Shown: in pieces, positions 15,300-22,960 of the stretch
Layout of the letters: every line of letters starts with the position of its first letter
Position numbering within the stretch: position 1 is the first letter of the stretch
Source of the DNA: Anaerolineaceae bacterium
Lineage (GTDB): Bacteria; Chloroflexota; Anaerolineae; Anaerolineales; Anaerolineaceae
Reading direction: 5' to 3'
DNA length: 25,004 nucleotides
Assembly (NCBI GenBank): GCA_017995665.1
Contig: JAGOIM010000004.1
Coordinates: 1 to 25,004, forward strand
Notes under the pieces: model-generated
Seen by the model: only the letters and a program-made list of their open reading frames with translations
What the model was told of the DNA's origin: nothing
The model's database searches: none
Made by a program: the position numbers and the translations under genes

Positions 15300-17204
15300 T
15301 TAAAGATCTTTGTCTTTTGAGTTGAGTTTTTTGGTATTCTTAACTTCTTCGACCAAAGGTTTTTCTTCTTGGCGGATTTCTTGGTCTTCAGCCAGGCTTG
15401 CATTCTCCTTGCTATAGGAATAATGGCTGCTATATGGTGAATAATAGTTGTAACCGCCATAATAATAATCGCGGTTTTTTGGAATTTTGTTAGCGATAAC
15501 ACCAAGCACTCTTGCACCAATTCGTTCCAATTCCTCGAGAGGACGTTTAGCAGCAATGATTTTGGTTTTTCCGGGAATAATCACAAAAATTAAACCGTCA
15601 ACTTTTGAAGACAGAATTTGTGCGTCCGAAACAATCATCGGCGGAGTGTCGATGATAACAAAATCAAATCTTTCCCTCAAATCTTTCAGGATTTCTGTCA
15701 TGCGTTCGCTTCCCAGCAATTCTGCAGGGTTCGGTGGAATTGTGCCACAGGTGATGATGGAGAGATTCTCCGTCATTTCAATCGGTTTGAGAACCTCATT
15801 AATGCTCAATTTTCCAGCAATAAGATCGGTAAGCCCCATTCGGTTAGGTTTGTTGAATTGAACATGCACTTTGGGACGGCGCATATCCGTATCGATTAAG
15901 ACAACCTTCTTGCCGGCTTGCGCTTCAACAACGGCGAGGTTGGCAGCGACGGTCGATTTTCCTTCCGATTCACCTGAGCTGGTAATCAAAACGGCTTGAA
16001 CCTTCTTGTCGACGGATGAATATTCGATGTTTGTGCGTAAGGCACGAAAAGCCTCCGAAACCGGAGAGCGGGGATTCCTGGCGACGAATAAGCCAAGTGG
16101 TCCATTATTCTTCGAATTGTTCGGTTTGAGGTCGCCAATAAAACCAATTACCGGCACATCCAAAACCGCTTTGATTTCGTCAGGAGTTTTCAGCGTATCA
16201 TCTAAAAATTCAATTAAGAAAATAGTTGCCGCGGCAATAAAAAGACCAATGGCGAGGCCCATGATTGTGCTCTGCATTGGTTTTGGTGATATAGGAACAT
16301 CTGGTTTAACAGCAGATTCGACTTGCATAACAGTTGGGCTGTTCTGTGCTTTTGAAAGCTTGAGTGATTCCAAATTGTTGATGCTGGTGATATAAATTTG
16401 TTGATAGAGGGTTAGCGTTCGGGTCAGGCGGTCTAAATCGGTGGGATTATTGACAACATTACCGGAAGATTGTCCTAAAACGACAAGTTCAGTGTAAACC
16501 TTTTGGTAAGATTCCAACAATTTGGACTGTTCATCGAGTTGAGATTCCAGAGAGATTAAGAGTTCGATATCTTCTTCATAAGGGGACTCAGGATCAATTG
16601 CACCGATTTCAAGTTTTAAACTGTTAACTCGCTCTTGGGTTTTTTCCATTTCAGTTTGTGCACTGGCAATCTGTTCCTGAGTGATCTCATAAGACTTCTG
16701 GCTAATCTGGTTTTCGAGGGTTTCAATTTGCTGTTCAGCTTGGTCAATTCGAACCTGCAGATTTTGCTCGCCCACTTCATATTGAACTGACTGGAGTTTA
16801 TCGTTTTGCGCAATCATAATTTCGACCAAACCATTCGCAATCGTAGCGGCTTTGAATGGGTCTGTATCGCGAACGGTCAAAAGCACAAATTTGGTGTCAT
16901 CAACCTGTTTAGCGGTTGCCTGCCCTTTGCGGACAGGAAAACCTAGTGTTTCAGAAGCCTGAAAAAGCAGCTCTTCGGTTGTTAAAAGCTGGGCATAGGT
17001 GTCAATCAGTTGTTGATTATTTAGATTAGAATAGTAATCATAAGTTGTCTGGGCAGGAGGTAAGATGACAAAACGCGCTTCTGCTTGATAAACAGGCGTT
17101 TGGCGAATGGCGACGTAATAACCTACACCTCCACCTATGGCAACGCCCAGAATAATTAACCATAGCCAGCGTTTGATAGTAGAAAAAATTTCTTTTATAT
17201 CCAT
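15300..17204 (-). CDS. Wzc-like polysaccharide co-polymerase and BY-family tyrosine kinase
   Basis: A 634-residue protein joining a Wzz chain-length domain to a cytoplasmic kinase. TM1 lies near residues 13-32 and TM2 near 313-331, preceded by the Pro-rich VPISPKPM; between them is a long Gln/Glu-rich helical, coiled-coil-like stretch (about 138-245) facing outward. The kinase has Walker A GESEGKST (Lys416), Walker A' VVLIDTDMRRPK (434-445) and Walker B FVIIDTPP (515-522). The tail from 580 to 597 holds nine tyrosines (YYYGGYNYYSPY onward), the autophosphorylation cluster. It should set polymer length together with the Wzy-type protein and the phosphatase downstream. The ATG follows GCGGGGAT. 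A charged Lys/Glu tail ends the protein. Confidence 0.93.
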   Translation of the reverse strand: MDIKEIFSTIKRWLWLIILGVAIGGGVGYYVAIRQTPVYQAEARFVILPPAQTTYDYYSNLNNQQLIDTYAQLLTTEELLFQASETLGFPVRKGQATAKQVDDTKFVLLTVRDTDPFKAATIANGLVEIMIAQNDKLQSVQYEVGEQNLQVRIDQAEQQIETLENQISQKSYEITQEQIASAQTEMEKTQERVNSLKLEIGAIDPESPYEEDIELLISLESQLDEQSKLLESYQKVYTELVVLGQSSGNVVNNPTDLDRLTRTLTLYQQIYITSINNLESLKLSKAQNSPTVMQVESAVKPDVPISPKPMQSTIMGLAIGLFIAAATIFLIEFLDDTLKTPDEIKAVLDVPVIGFIGDLKPNNSKNNGPLGLFVARNPRSPVSEAFRALRTNIEYSSVDKKVQAVLITSSGESEGKSTVAANLAVVEAQAGKKVVLIDTDMRRPKVHVQFNKPNRMGLTDLIAGKLSINEVLKPIEMTENLSIITCGTIPPNPAELLGSERMTEILKDLRERFDFVIIDTPPMIVSDAQILSSKVDGLIFVIIPGKTKIIAAKRPLEELERIGARVLGVIANKIPKNRDYYYGGYNYYSPYSSHYSYSKENASLAEDQEIRQEEKPLVEEVKNTKKLNSKDKDL

Positions 17205-17292
17205 AAATTATCCCCGCCCTGAATTTCAGGGTGATTGTTAAGTTAATGTCATTTTAAGTACTAACTTAAAAGGATACCATAAAAGTGTGAAC
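17205..17292 (-). promoter_or_regulatory. Leader and probable promoter region of the kinase operon with two inverted repeats
   Basis: Reading on the minus strand, the bases before the ATG at 17204 hold the ribosome binding site, then the 15-base palindrome CCCTGAA-T-TTCAGGG (17217-17231) and farther up TTTTAAGT-ACTA-ACTTAAAA (17252-17271), with eight-base arms. Candidate -10 hexamers such as TAAAAT lie within the second repeat but no good -35 can be fixed. One of the two could be an operator, the other a leader hairpin. Confidence 0.45.
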
Positions 17293-17315
17293 TTGTGATT
17301 CAACCGTAAAACCTC

Positions 17316-17500
17316 CGCGGGGAGCAGGAAACTGGGAGCGGGGAGCGGCTATTTGATCAAAGCATTGGCGGACAGAGTCATACCACCCCGTACGGACGGG
17401 GTTCACCTCCGTCCCGGAAAGCCCATCTGATAAATCATTGGCGGGCAGAGACACATCACTCGCTTCGTGTCGGGTGCCACAGGGCTCTGCCCGTACAAAG
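17316..17500. repeat. GC-rich palindromic intergenic repeat block, two degenerate units
   Basis: ATTGGCGGACAGAG (17364-17377) recurs with one mismatch at 17437-17450, 73 bases on, and text before each copy also matches loosely. The first unit contains the palindrome CCCCGT-ACGG-ACGGGG (17386-17401); the second a stem GGGCAGAG/CTCTGCCC (17443-17450 with 17485-17492). Purine-rich GGGAGCGGGGAGCGG precedes them. It has the look of REP-like dispersed repeats; the minus-strand frame across it is not a gene. Confidence 0.5.
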
Positions 17501-17553
17501 AAGGTGTTTTTTTCAATAGCAAACAAATCGCAACAGTTGAATATTTTTTTCAA

Positions 17554-17609
17554 GGGGTGACATAATCGCTCATGAATTAAGGGGGTGACATTATCGCTGG
17601 AGAATGACA
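17554..17609 (+). repeat. 55-base direct repeat, copy 1 (possible IS end remnant)
   Basis: Two internal units, GGGGTGACATAATCGCT plus ten bases, then GGGGGTGACATTATCGCT ending GGAGAATGACA. The tandem GTGACAT-ATCGCT words resemble the multiple terminal repeats of some IS ends (IS21-like in style), but no transposase gene is present. Copy 2 in the same direction is at 18632. Confidence 0.6.
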
Positions 17610-17698
17610 CTACGGCTAATTTCTCCTTGCTGAAATGTGGATTTGCTGTTAAAATAAATATCATTACACATGTTGGGTTTCATTAAAGGAGGATTTTC

Positions 17699-18460
17699 AT
17701 GAAATCGCGCTTTTCCCGCATTATTCTTTCCATTCTTATACTCTCTCTCGCTTTGTCTGCTTGCGCCCCTCCATCTCTCGCTCAATCAGAACCGAAGGAA
17801 AGCCTGGCTGAAGTTGAAAATCTTAATGTTCTTCAAGAAATAGAGGAGCCTACCGATCCTGATGACAGAGATGCTCAGCCCTATCCTGAAGATGGTTTCG
17901 TATACATGCCCCCGGAATACATTCCACCAAGTCCCGAGATTATTGCAAAAACTCAGGAACAGGTGAAGAGTTTTAATTGTGCAAATGTTACCGACGTTTC
18001 GCAAATTGAATGTGAAGCCTTGGTGGCGCTCTACGAATCTACCAATGGGGCCGGTTGGGACCATAATAGAGATTGGTTAGAAAGCACAACTGTTAGGGAT
18101 TGGTATGGTGTTACGATAGATAGTGGGGTAACGAGCCTCGACCTTCACTGGAACAACTTGACTGGGAGCATCCCCTCAACCTTGAGCAATTTATCAAATT
18201 TAGAGAGTTTATCCCTATACTTGAACCAATTGACTGGGAGCATTCCAGCAAATTTAGGCAGTTTGTCTAATTTGCAGTGGTTGGACCTAAGCGATAACCT
18301 GTTGACTGGCAGCATTCCACTGTCTTTTGTTAATTTGACCAACATAATCGTCTTCTATTTTTCTGAAACCAATCTCTGCGAGCCAACAACGCCTGAATTC
18401 TCTGCTTGGAAAAATACTGTTTATTCCTGGAGTGGGACGGGCATCATTTGCGAAAGATAA
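17699..18460 (+). CDS. Plant-type leucine-rich-repeat lipoprotein
   Basis: A 253-residue secreted protein. The signal peptide ends in the lipobox LSAC at Cys22; residues 23-95 are acidic and Pro-rich (MPPEYIPPSPE). A typical LRR cap follows, ALVALYESTNGAGW then RDWYGVTI, and three 24-residue repeats of the pattern LxxLxLxxNxLTGSIPxxLxxL, the plant-specific/SDS22-unlike class (NNLTGSIPST, NQLTGSIPAN, NLLTGSIPLS). A C-terminal capping segment has one Cys pair candidate (Cys in ETNLCEP and GIICER). Such proteins usually bind surface partners or glycans; the ligand is unknown. It stands alone, with AAAGGAGG six bases before the ATG, a terminator behind it and direct repeats on both sides, so it may have been moved as a unit. 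Confidence 0.88.
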   Translation: MKSRFSRIILSILILSLALSACAPPSLAQSEPKESLAEVENLNVLQEIEEPTDPDDRDAQPYPEDGFVYMPPEYIPPSPEIIAKTQEQVKSFNCANVTDVSQIECEALVALYESTNGAGWDHNRDWLESTTVRDWYGVTIDSGVTSLDLHWNNLTGSIPSTLSNLSNLESLSLYLNQLTGSIPANLGSLSNLQWLDLSDNLLTGSIPLSFVNLTNIIVFYFSETNLCEPTTPEFSAWKNTVYSWSGTGIICER

Positions 18461-18524
18461 GCAAATATGTTTATCACTTTTTTTCGGTAATTAAAGTTCC
18501 TGTTTTTCCCTAAGAACTTTTATC

Positions 18525-18557
18525 AAAAGGCGGCTTTGACCTCAAAACCGCCTTTTT
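18525..18557 (+). terminator. Factor-independent terminator of the LRR lipoprotein gene
   Basis: AAAAGGCGG pairs with CCGCCTTTT, and inside it TTTGA faces TCAAA, giving a stem of nearly sixteen pairs followed by a T-run (18553-18557). It lies about 65 bases after the stop codon. Confidence 0.88.
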
Positions 18558-18631
18558 GTAATTGAAACACGTCGAGCTTCTTGATTATCCACTATTCTCT
18601 TCATTCCTCCAGACCTGCCTCTATTTTTCAC

Positions 18632-18686
18632 GGGATGACATAATCGCTAATGAATTAGGGGGGTGATATTATCGCTGGAGAATAAC
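18632..18686 (+). repeat. 55-base direct repeat, copy 2 (possible IS end remnant)
   Basis: GGGATGACATAATCGCTAAT onward, then TGATATTATCGCTGGAGAA ending AACA, matching copy 1 at 17554-17609 with only a handful of changes and in the same orientation. The pair encloses the LRR gene and its terminator. Confidence 0.6.
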
Positions 18687-18703
18687 AATTCCCTAAAAAA
18701 TGC

Positions 18704-18732
18704 TTGCAGTCCGTGAAGGCTTGTGTTAGAAT
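18704..18732 (+). promoter_or_regulatory. Promoter of tRNA-His
   Basis: TTGCAG (18704-18709) and TAGAAT (18727-18732) are separated by exactly 17 bases, a good sigma-70-type pair ending 13 bases before the mature tRNA, immediately after the second direct repeat. Confidence 0.75.
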
Positions 18733-18745
18733 ATCGTCCTTACGC

Positions 18746-18821
18746 GGTGCCTGTAGCTCAATGGCAGAGTGCTTCACTGTGGATGAAGATGTTGAGGGTT
18801 CGAGCCCCTCCAGGCACCCCA
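18746..18821 (+). tRNA. tRNA-His (anticodon GTG)
   Basis: Full cloverleaf: acceptor GTGCCTG with CAGGCAC; D-stem GCTC with GAGT; anticodon stem CTTCA with TGAAG around the loop CTGTGGA (anticodon GTG at 18779-18781); T-stem GAGGG with CCCTC around TTCGAGC; discriminator C73 and a genomically encoded CCA. A G lies at position -1 opposite C73, the identity element of histidine tRNA, so the 5' end is set at 18746. Confidence 0.96.
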
Positions 18822-18828
18822 CAAAATG

Positions 18829-18849
18829 AGAACCCTTTTGGGTTCTTTT
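18829..18849 (+). terminator. Terminator after tRNA-His
   Basis: AGAACCC-TTTT-GGGTTCT, a perfect seven-pair stem with a four-base loop, followed by TTT. It starts eight bases after the tRNA. Confidence 0.78.
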
Positions 18850-19027
18850 GGTTTAAGCAGGAAACAGGAAATAGGAAATAGAGCCAAGGGGGATAGAGCC
18901 AAGAGCTAAGTCCTAAGAGCCAAGGAGCGGAGGGGGTCGACAACAAAAAATCGGACAATGGGATCTAGAGAGGCACAAACTTCCTGTATAGGGTTCTGCG
19001 TTCTAAAAAATTGTGATAAAATCACAG
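18850..19027. other. Purine-rich intergenic spacer before the T-box
   Basis: No gene. The first 90 bases are degenerate purine repeats (AGCAGGAAAC at 18856, shared with 17323; repeated AGAGCCAAG; AAGAGCTAAG at 18901, shared with 7535). Near the end TAAAAT (19017-19022) is a possible -10 for the ileS transcript, and it is overlapped by the inverted repeat TGTGATAAAATCACA (19012-19026). Confidence 0.5.
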
Positions 19028-19289
19028 CTTAGGCTATGACGGAAACGAGTAATTCAAGGTCCTCCGATAGCGAGCTCAGGATGGTGGAAGCTGGGCGGTA
19101 AGGTTTGAATGAAAATCCTTCCCGAGCTGCACGCTGAACATGCCTTCCGATTCCTTTCGGAGCACAAAGTAAGCGAGCCGATTGCCCACCGATAAAAGGG
19201 CACCAAGCGCTCTGGCTTTTGTCAGGGAAGCGGGGTGGTACCGCGAGTTTCCAAGCTCGTCCCTGTTATTGGGACGAGCTTTTTATTTG
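19028..19289 (+). promoter_or_regulatory. T-box riboswitch controlling ileS
   Basis: A leader of about 260 bases that senses uncharged tRNA-Ile and switches between a terminator and an antiterminator. The T-box core GGGGTGGTACCGCG is at 19232-19245. The terminator AAGCTCGTCCC-TGTTATT-GGGACGAGCTT (19253-19281) is followed by TTTATTT. Stem I shows an AGTA S-turn strand (19048-19051) and, on the return strand, GAAAATCC, so ATC at 19115-19117 is the likely specifier codon, which agrees with isoleucine. The GATGGTGGAAGC segment fits the distal stem I region. ileS starts 19 bases after the T-run. Confidence 0.92.
19253..19288 (+). terminator. T-box-regulated terminator before ileS
   Basis: An eleven-pair perfect stem (arms 19253-19263 and 19271-19281) with loop TGTTATT and a T-rich tail. 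Its 5' arm lies just after the T-box core, which would form the competing antiterminator. Confidence 0.9.
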
Positions 19290-19307
19290 ATATTTTTTGG
19301 AGGTTGA

Positions 19308-22300
19308 ATGTTTAAACCAGTTTCATCAAGATTGAATATTCCTGCTGAAGAAGAAGAGCAGTTGAAGTTTTGGAAAGATAACCAAATTTTCAAAAAGTCT
19401 TCCGATGAACGCAGCGACCGCAAGCCTTTTGTGCTGTTTGAAGGCCCACCAACTGCCAACGGCAAGCCTGGTGTTCATCACGTTTTGGCGCGGGCTTTTA
19501 AGGACATGTTCCCCCGTTATAAGACTATGCAAGGTTATTATGTTGACCGGCGTGGTGGCTGGGATACTCACGGATTGCCGGTTGAAATTGAAATTGAAAA
19601 GCAATTAGGTTTTAATCACAAAAGCCAAATTGAAGAATATGGGATTGCCAAATTTAACGAGCTATGTCGTCAATCTGCTTTTTCGCGTATTCAAGATTGG
19701 GAAAAAATGACGGACCGAATCGGCTATTGGGTTGATTTGGATCGTTCTTATGTTACCTACAAAAATGAATATATCGAATCTGTCTGGGCACTTTTGAAAA
19801 ACATTTCTGACAAAGGTTTGCTCTATCAGGGCTATAAGGTTGTACCCTATTGCCCTCGTTGTGGTACGCCGCTTTCTTCTCACGAAGTTGCTCAGGGTTA
19901 TAAAGACACCGATGACCCGAGCGTTTACGTGCGCTTCCGCTTGCTGGATGAAGACGATACGAGCTTGTTGGTTTGGACGACAACTCCCTGGACTTTACCC
20001 GGCAATGTGGCAATTGCCGCCCATCCGGAAGTTGAATATGCGCTGGTAGAACTTGAAGGCGAAGGCAAGTTAATTTTGGCTAAGGCTTTGCTTGATAAAG
20101 TTTTGGCAGAGAAGCCTTATCAAGTTTTGAAAACCATGATGGGCACTGAATTGAAGGGTTTGCGCTATGAACCGCTGTTTAGCTTTTTCAAATTGGACAA
20201 AGCCGCCCATTACATCGTTAATGCCGATTATGTTACGACCGAGGACGGCACCGGCTTGGTTCACATTGCTCCGGCTTTTGGTCTGGATGACATGGAAGTT
20301 GCCAAGAAAAACGATTTACCCTTGATTATGACGATTAATGATGAGGGACGGTTCTTCCCGAAGGTTGAACCTTGGGCTGGGGTCTTTGTCAAAGATGCTG
20401 ATAAAGGCATCATGAAAAACCTGAAAGATCGCGGTTTGCTCTTTGCATCCGGCAAGATTACACACAGTTATCCCTTCTGCTGGCGTTGTTCTACTCCCTT
20501 GCTTTATATGGCACGCTCGACCTGGTTTATCCGAACCAGCGAAATCAAAGGGCGAATGGTAGAACTGAATCAAAACATCAACTGGGTGCCTGAGCATATC
20601 AAAAACGGTCGCTTTGGAAAATGGCTGGAGAATAATATTGACTGGGGCTTAGGGCGAAACCGCTATTGGGGCACGCCGCTTCCGGTTTGGCTTTGTTCTG
20701 AGTGTGACCACCAGATTACGGTAGGCTCGCGCGAACAACTTTCGGAACTGGCCGGTAAAGATTTGAGCGAGCTTGAATTGCATCGTCCATACGTTGACGA
20801 TATCCATTTCACCTGTCCGGCTTGCGGTACGGGCAAGATGAGTCGCGTGAGTGAATTAATCGATGTCTGGTTTGATTCCGGTGCGATGCCTTTTGCTCAA
20901 TGGCACTATCCTTTTGAGAATCAGGAAGAGTTCAAACAACAATTCCCGGCAGATTTCATTTGTGAGGCTGTTGATCAAACGCGTGGCTGGTTCTATTCCT
21001 TGCATGCTATCAGCACAATGGTGATGGATCGTGAAGCCTATAAGAATGGGATTTGTTTAGGTTTGATTTTGGACGAAAAAGGGCAAAAAATGTCTAAATC
21101 CAAGGGCAATGTGATTGACCCTTGGGAAATTTTAAATGAATATGGCGCGGATCCAATGCGTTGGTATATGTATACCGCCAGCCCTCCCGGAAACGATCGC
21201 TCTTTTGGTAAAGAATTGGTCGGTGAAGTGGTTCGAAGCTTCATGCTTACGCTTTGGAATACCTATTCCTTCTTCGTAACCTATGCCAACCTGGATAAAT
21301 GGCAACCGGATCCGACTCAAACACCAGAATATTCCGAAATGGATCGCTGGCTTCTCTCTTCATTGGAAAGCCTGGTCCGTGATGTAACGGAAGCTTATGA
21401 AAATTATGATGTGGTTGGCGCAACCCGTCCGATTGAGACTTTTGTCGATAATCTTTCTAACTGGTATTTACGACGCTCCCGAAGGCGCTTCTGGAAGAGC
21501 GAATCGGATGGCGATAAGAAGGCTGCTTATGAAACACTCTATAAGGCTTTGCTGACGGTTAGCCAGTTGATTGCCCCAACGATGCCTTTCATGGCAGAGA
21601 CGATTTATCGCAATTTGGCCGTTTCGGTTGACGGAGAAGCCCCAATGTCGGTTCATTTGACAAACTGGCCCACAGTTGATGATACTCTCATTGACGAGAC
21701 GCTTAACCGTGAGATGAGTTTGGTGATGAAATTGGCATCGCTGGGACATTCAGCACGGAATAAATCGAACATCAAAGTCCGCCAGCCGCTCTCTGAAGTT
21801 GCTTTTGCCGTTGGCAGAGCCGAAGACGGGGATGTAATCGACCGTTTTGCTGAGATTTTGAAGGACGAATTGAATGTTAAACATGTGCGCTTGTTAGGCG
21901 TTGACGAAGAAGCAGTTGCGTATAGCTTAAATCCATTGCCGAAGCAATTGGGACAGAAATATCGTGGCCTTAGCCCGAAAGTTCGCGAAGCAATTTTGGC
22001 TTTGCCGGCACAGGAAAGCGCGATGAAGTTGCTTTCCGGTGAAAACTTGCTCGTCACAATTGACGGAAACCAATACGAAATAGAGCCTGACGAAGTTGAA
22101 GTTCATACTTCGTCAAAAGAAGGCTATGAAGTGGCAAGCGATGGCGCAACGATGGCAGCATTGATTACTACGCTGACTCCCGAGCTATTCCACGAAGGTT
22201 TGGCGCGTGAATTGGTCCGCCGCATTCAGGATTTGCGCAAATCGAGCGATTTGGAAATTTCAGATCGCATCAATGTTTGGTATCAAGCCTCGCCTGAATT

Positions 22301-22445
22301 AGCCATGGCAGTTGAAGAGAACCGGGAATATATCGCCAGCGAAACTTTAGCCCTCGAACTAAGCGAGGCAGAGTTGGGCGAGGGTCTGTTTGAGGATAGA
22401 TTCGACGGGCAAGAGGTCAGGCTGAAGATTGAAAAGGTGCTTTAA
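19308..22445 (+). CDS. ileS: Isoleucyl-tRNA synthetase, type 2 (eukaryote-like)
   Basis: A 1045-residue class Ia synthetase that charges tRNA-Ile in the cytoplasm. The N-terminal region has FEGPPTANGKPGVHHVLARA, where the HIGH signature reads GVHH (residues 55-58), and the second signature KMSKS is at 594-598. The editing (CP1) domain has TTEDGTGLVHIAPAFGLDD near residue 310-330, and GLGRNRYWGTPLPVW marks the return to the catalytic fold, followed by Cys pairs (CSECDHQ, CPACG) that suggest zinc binding. The anticodon-binding and long C-terminal regions are complete. The GPPTANGKPG form and the length fit IleRS2, which is often insensitive to mupirocin. TTGGAGG precedes ATG; the stop TAA shares a base with the lspA start. 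Confidence 0.97.
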   Translation: MFKPVSSRLNIPAEEEEQLKFWKDNQIFKKSSDERSDRKPFVLFEGPPTANGKPGVHHVLARAFKDMFPRYKTMQGYYVDRRGGWDTHGLPVEIEIEKQLGFNHKSQIEEYGIAKFNELCRQSAFSRIQDWEKMTDRIGYWVDLDRSYVTYKNEYIESVWALLKNISDKGLLYQGYKVVPYCPRCGTPLSSHEVAQGYKDTDDPSVYVRFRLLDEDDTSLLVWTTTPWTLPGNVAIAAHPEVEYALVELEGEGKLILAKALLDKVLAEKPYQVLKTMMGTELKGLRYEPLFSFFKLDKAAHYIVNADYVTTEDGTGLVHIAPAFGLDDMEVAKKNDLPLIMTINDEGRFFPKVEPWAGVFVKDADKGIMKNLKDRGLLFASGKITHSYPFCWRCSTPLLYMARSTWFIRTSEIKGRMVELNQNINWVPEHIKNGRFGKWLENNIDWGLGRNRYWGTPLPVWLCSECDHQITVGSREQLSELAGKDLSELELHRPYVDDIHFTCPACGTGKMSRVSELIDVWFDSGAMPFAQWHYPFENQEEFKQQFPADFICEAVDQTRGWFYSLHAISTMVMDREAYKNGICLGLILDEKGQKMSKSKGNVIDPWEILNEYGADPMRWYMYTASPPGNDRSFGKELVGEVVRSFMLTLWNTYSFFVTYANLDKWQPDPTQTPEYSEMDRWLLSSLESLVRDVTEAYENYDVVGATRPIETFVDNLSNWYLRRSRRRFWKSESDGDKKAAYETLYKALLTVSQLIAPTMPFMAETIYRNLAVSVDGEAPMSVHLTNWPTVDDTLIDETLNREMSLVMKLASLGHSARNKSNIKVRQPLSEVAFAVGRAEDGDVIDRFAEILKDELNVKHVRLLGVDEEAVAYSLNPLPKQLGQKYRGLSPKVREAILALPAQESAMKLLSGENLLVTIDGNQYEIEPDEVEVHTSSKEGYEVASDGATMAALITTLTPELFHEGLARELVRRIQDLRKSSDLEISDRINVWYQASPELAMAVEENREYIASETLALELSEAELGEGLFEDRFDGQEVRLKIEKVL

Positions 22446-22960
22446 TGAATAAAAAACAAAGCCGAATCAAGAACGGCATCATGCTTTTGGGAATTGTCGG
22501 GCTGCTGATTGCGCTTGATCAATGGAGCAAAGCTCTTGTTCGGGATCAGATTGCCTTGGGCAGTGAAGTTTACCCAATTCCATTTCTGGCACCATTTTTC
22601 CGCTTCACTTATTGGAAAAATACCGGTGCGGCATTTGGAATTTTTCAGAATGCCAATTTGCCTTTGCTGATTCTTTCCATCCTTATAGCTGGAGCTTTGA
22701 TTTGGCTTTACTTCAAGTCGGAAGATGAGCCTTTGATTTTTCGGATTAGCCTGGCAATGATGCTCGGCGGTGCGATTGGAAACATGATTGACCGGATTAG
22801 CTTTGGTTTTGTCACCGATTTCATTGCAGTCGGAAGATTTCCGGTTTTTAATATTGCCGACTCAGCAGTGACGGTTGGTGTGGGGATTATGTTGATTACG
22901 ATGTTGATTCATGAACGAAAAACAAAGTCTGAAACAGCTGACGGAGCTCAAAGTGAATAA
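22445..22960 (+). CDS. lspA: Lipoprotein signal peptidase (signal peptidase II)
   Basis: A 171-residue inner-membrane aspartic protease that cuts the signal peptide of prolipoproteins before the lipidated cysteine; both lipoproteins in this window would be substrates. Four hydrophobic helices are visible (about 12-28, 67-88, 95-115, 140-157). Conserved blocks: DQWSKALV (25-32), NTGAAFGIF, GGAIGNMIDRI with the first catalytic Asp, and FNIADSAV with the second. The length is standard. The ATG overlaps the ileS stop by one base (TAATG), so it is translationally coupled. Confidence 0.97.
   Translation: MNKKQSRIKNGIMLLGIVGLLIALDQWSKALVRDQIALGSEVYPIPFLAPFFRFTYWKNTGAAFGIFQNANLPLLILSILIAGALIWLYFKSEDEPLIFRISLAMMLGGAIGNMIDRISFGFVTDFIAVGRFPVFNIADSAVTVGVGIMLITMLIHERKTKSETADGAQSE

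Noticed and set aside
16006..16395. 129-codon plus-strand frame inside the kinase gene
   Set aside because: Antisense to the well-supported Wzc-like gene, with no domain and no start signal.
17266..17664. 132-codon open frame on the minus strand
   Set aside because: It runs through the palindromic block and the direct repeat, has no ribosome binding site, no recognisable domain and a composition set by the repeats.
18758..18958. 66-codon minus-strand frame
   Set aside because: It crosses the tRNA-His gene, its terminator and the purine-rich spacer; no coding signal.
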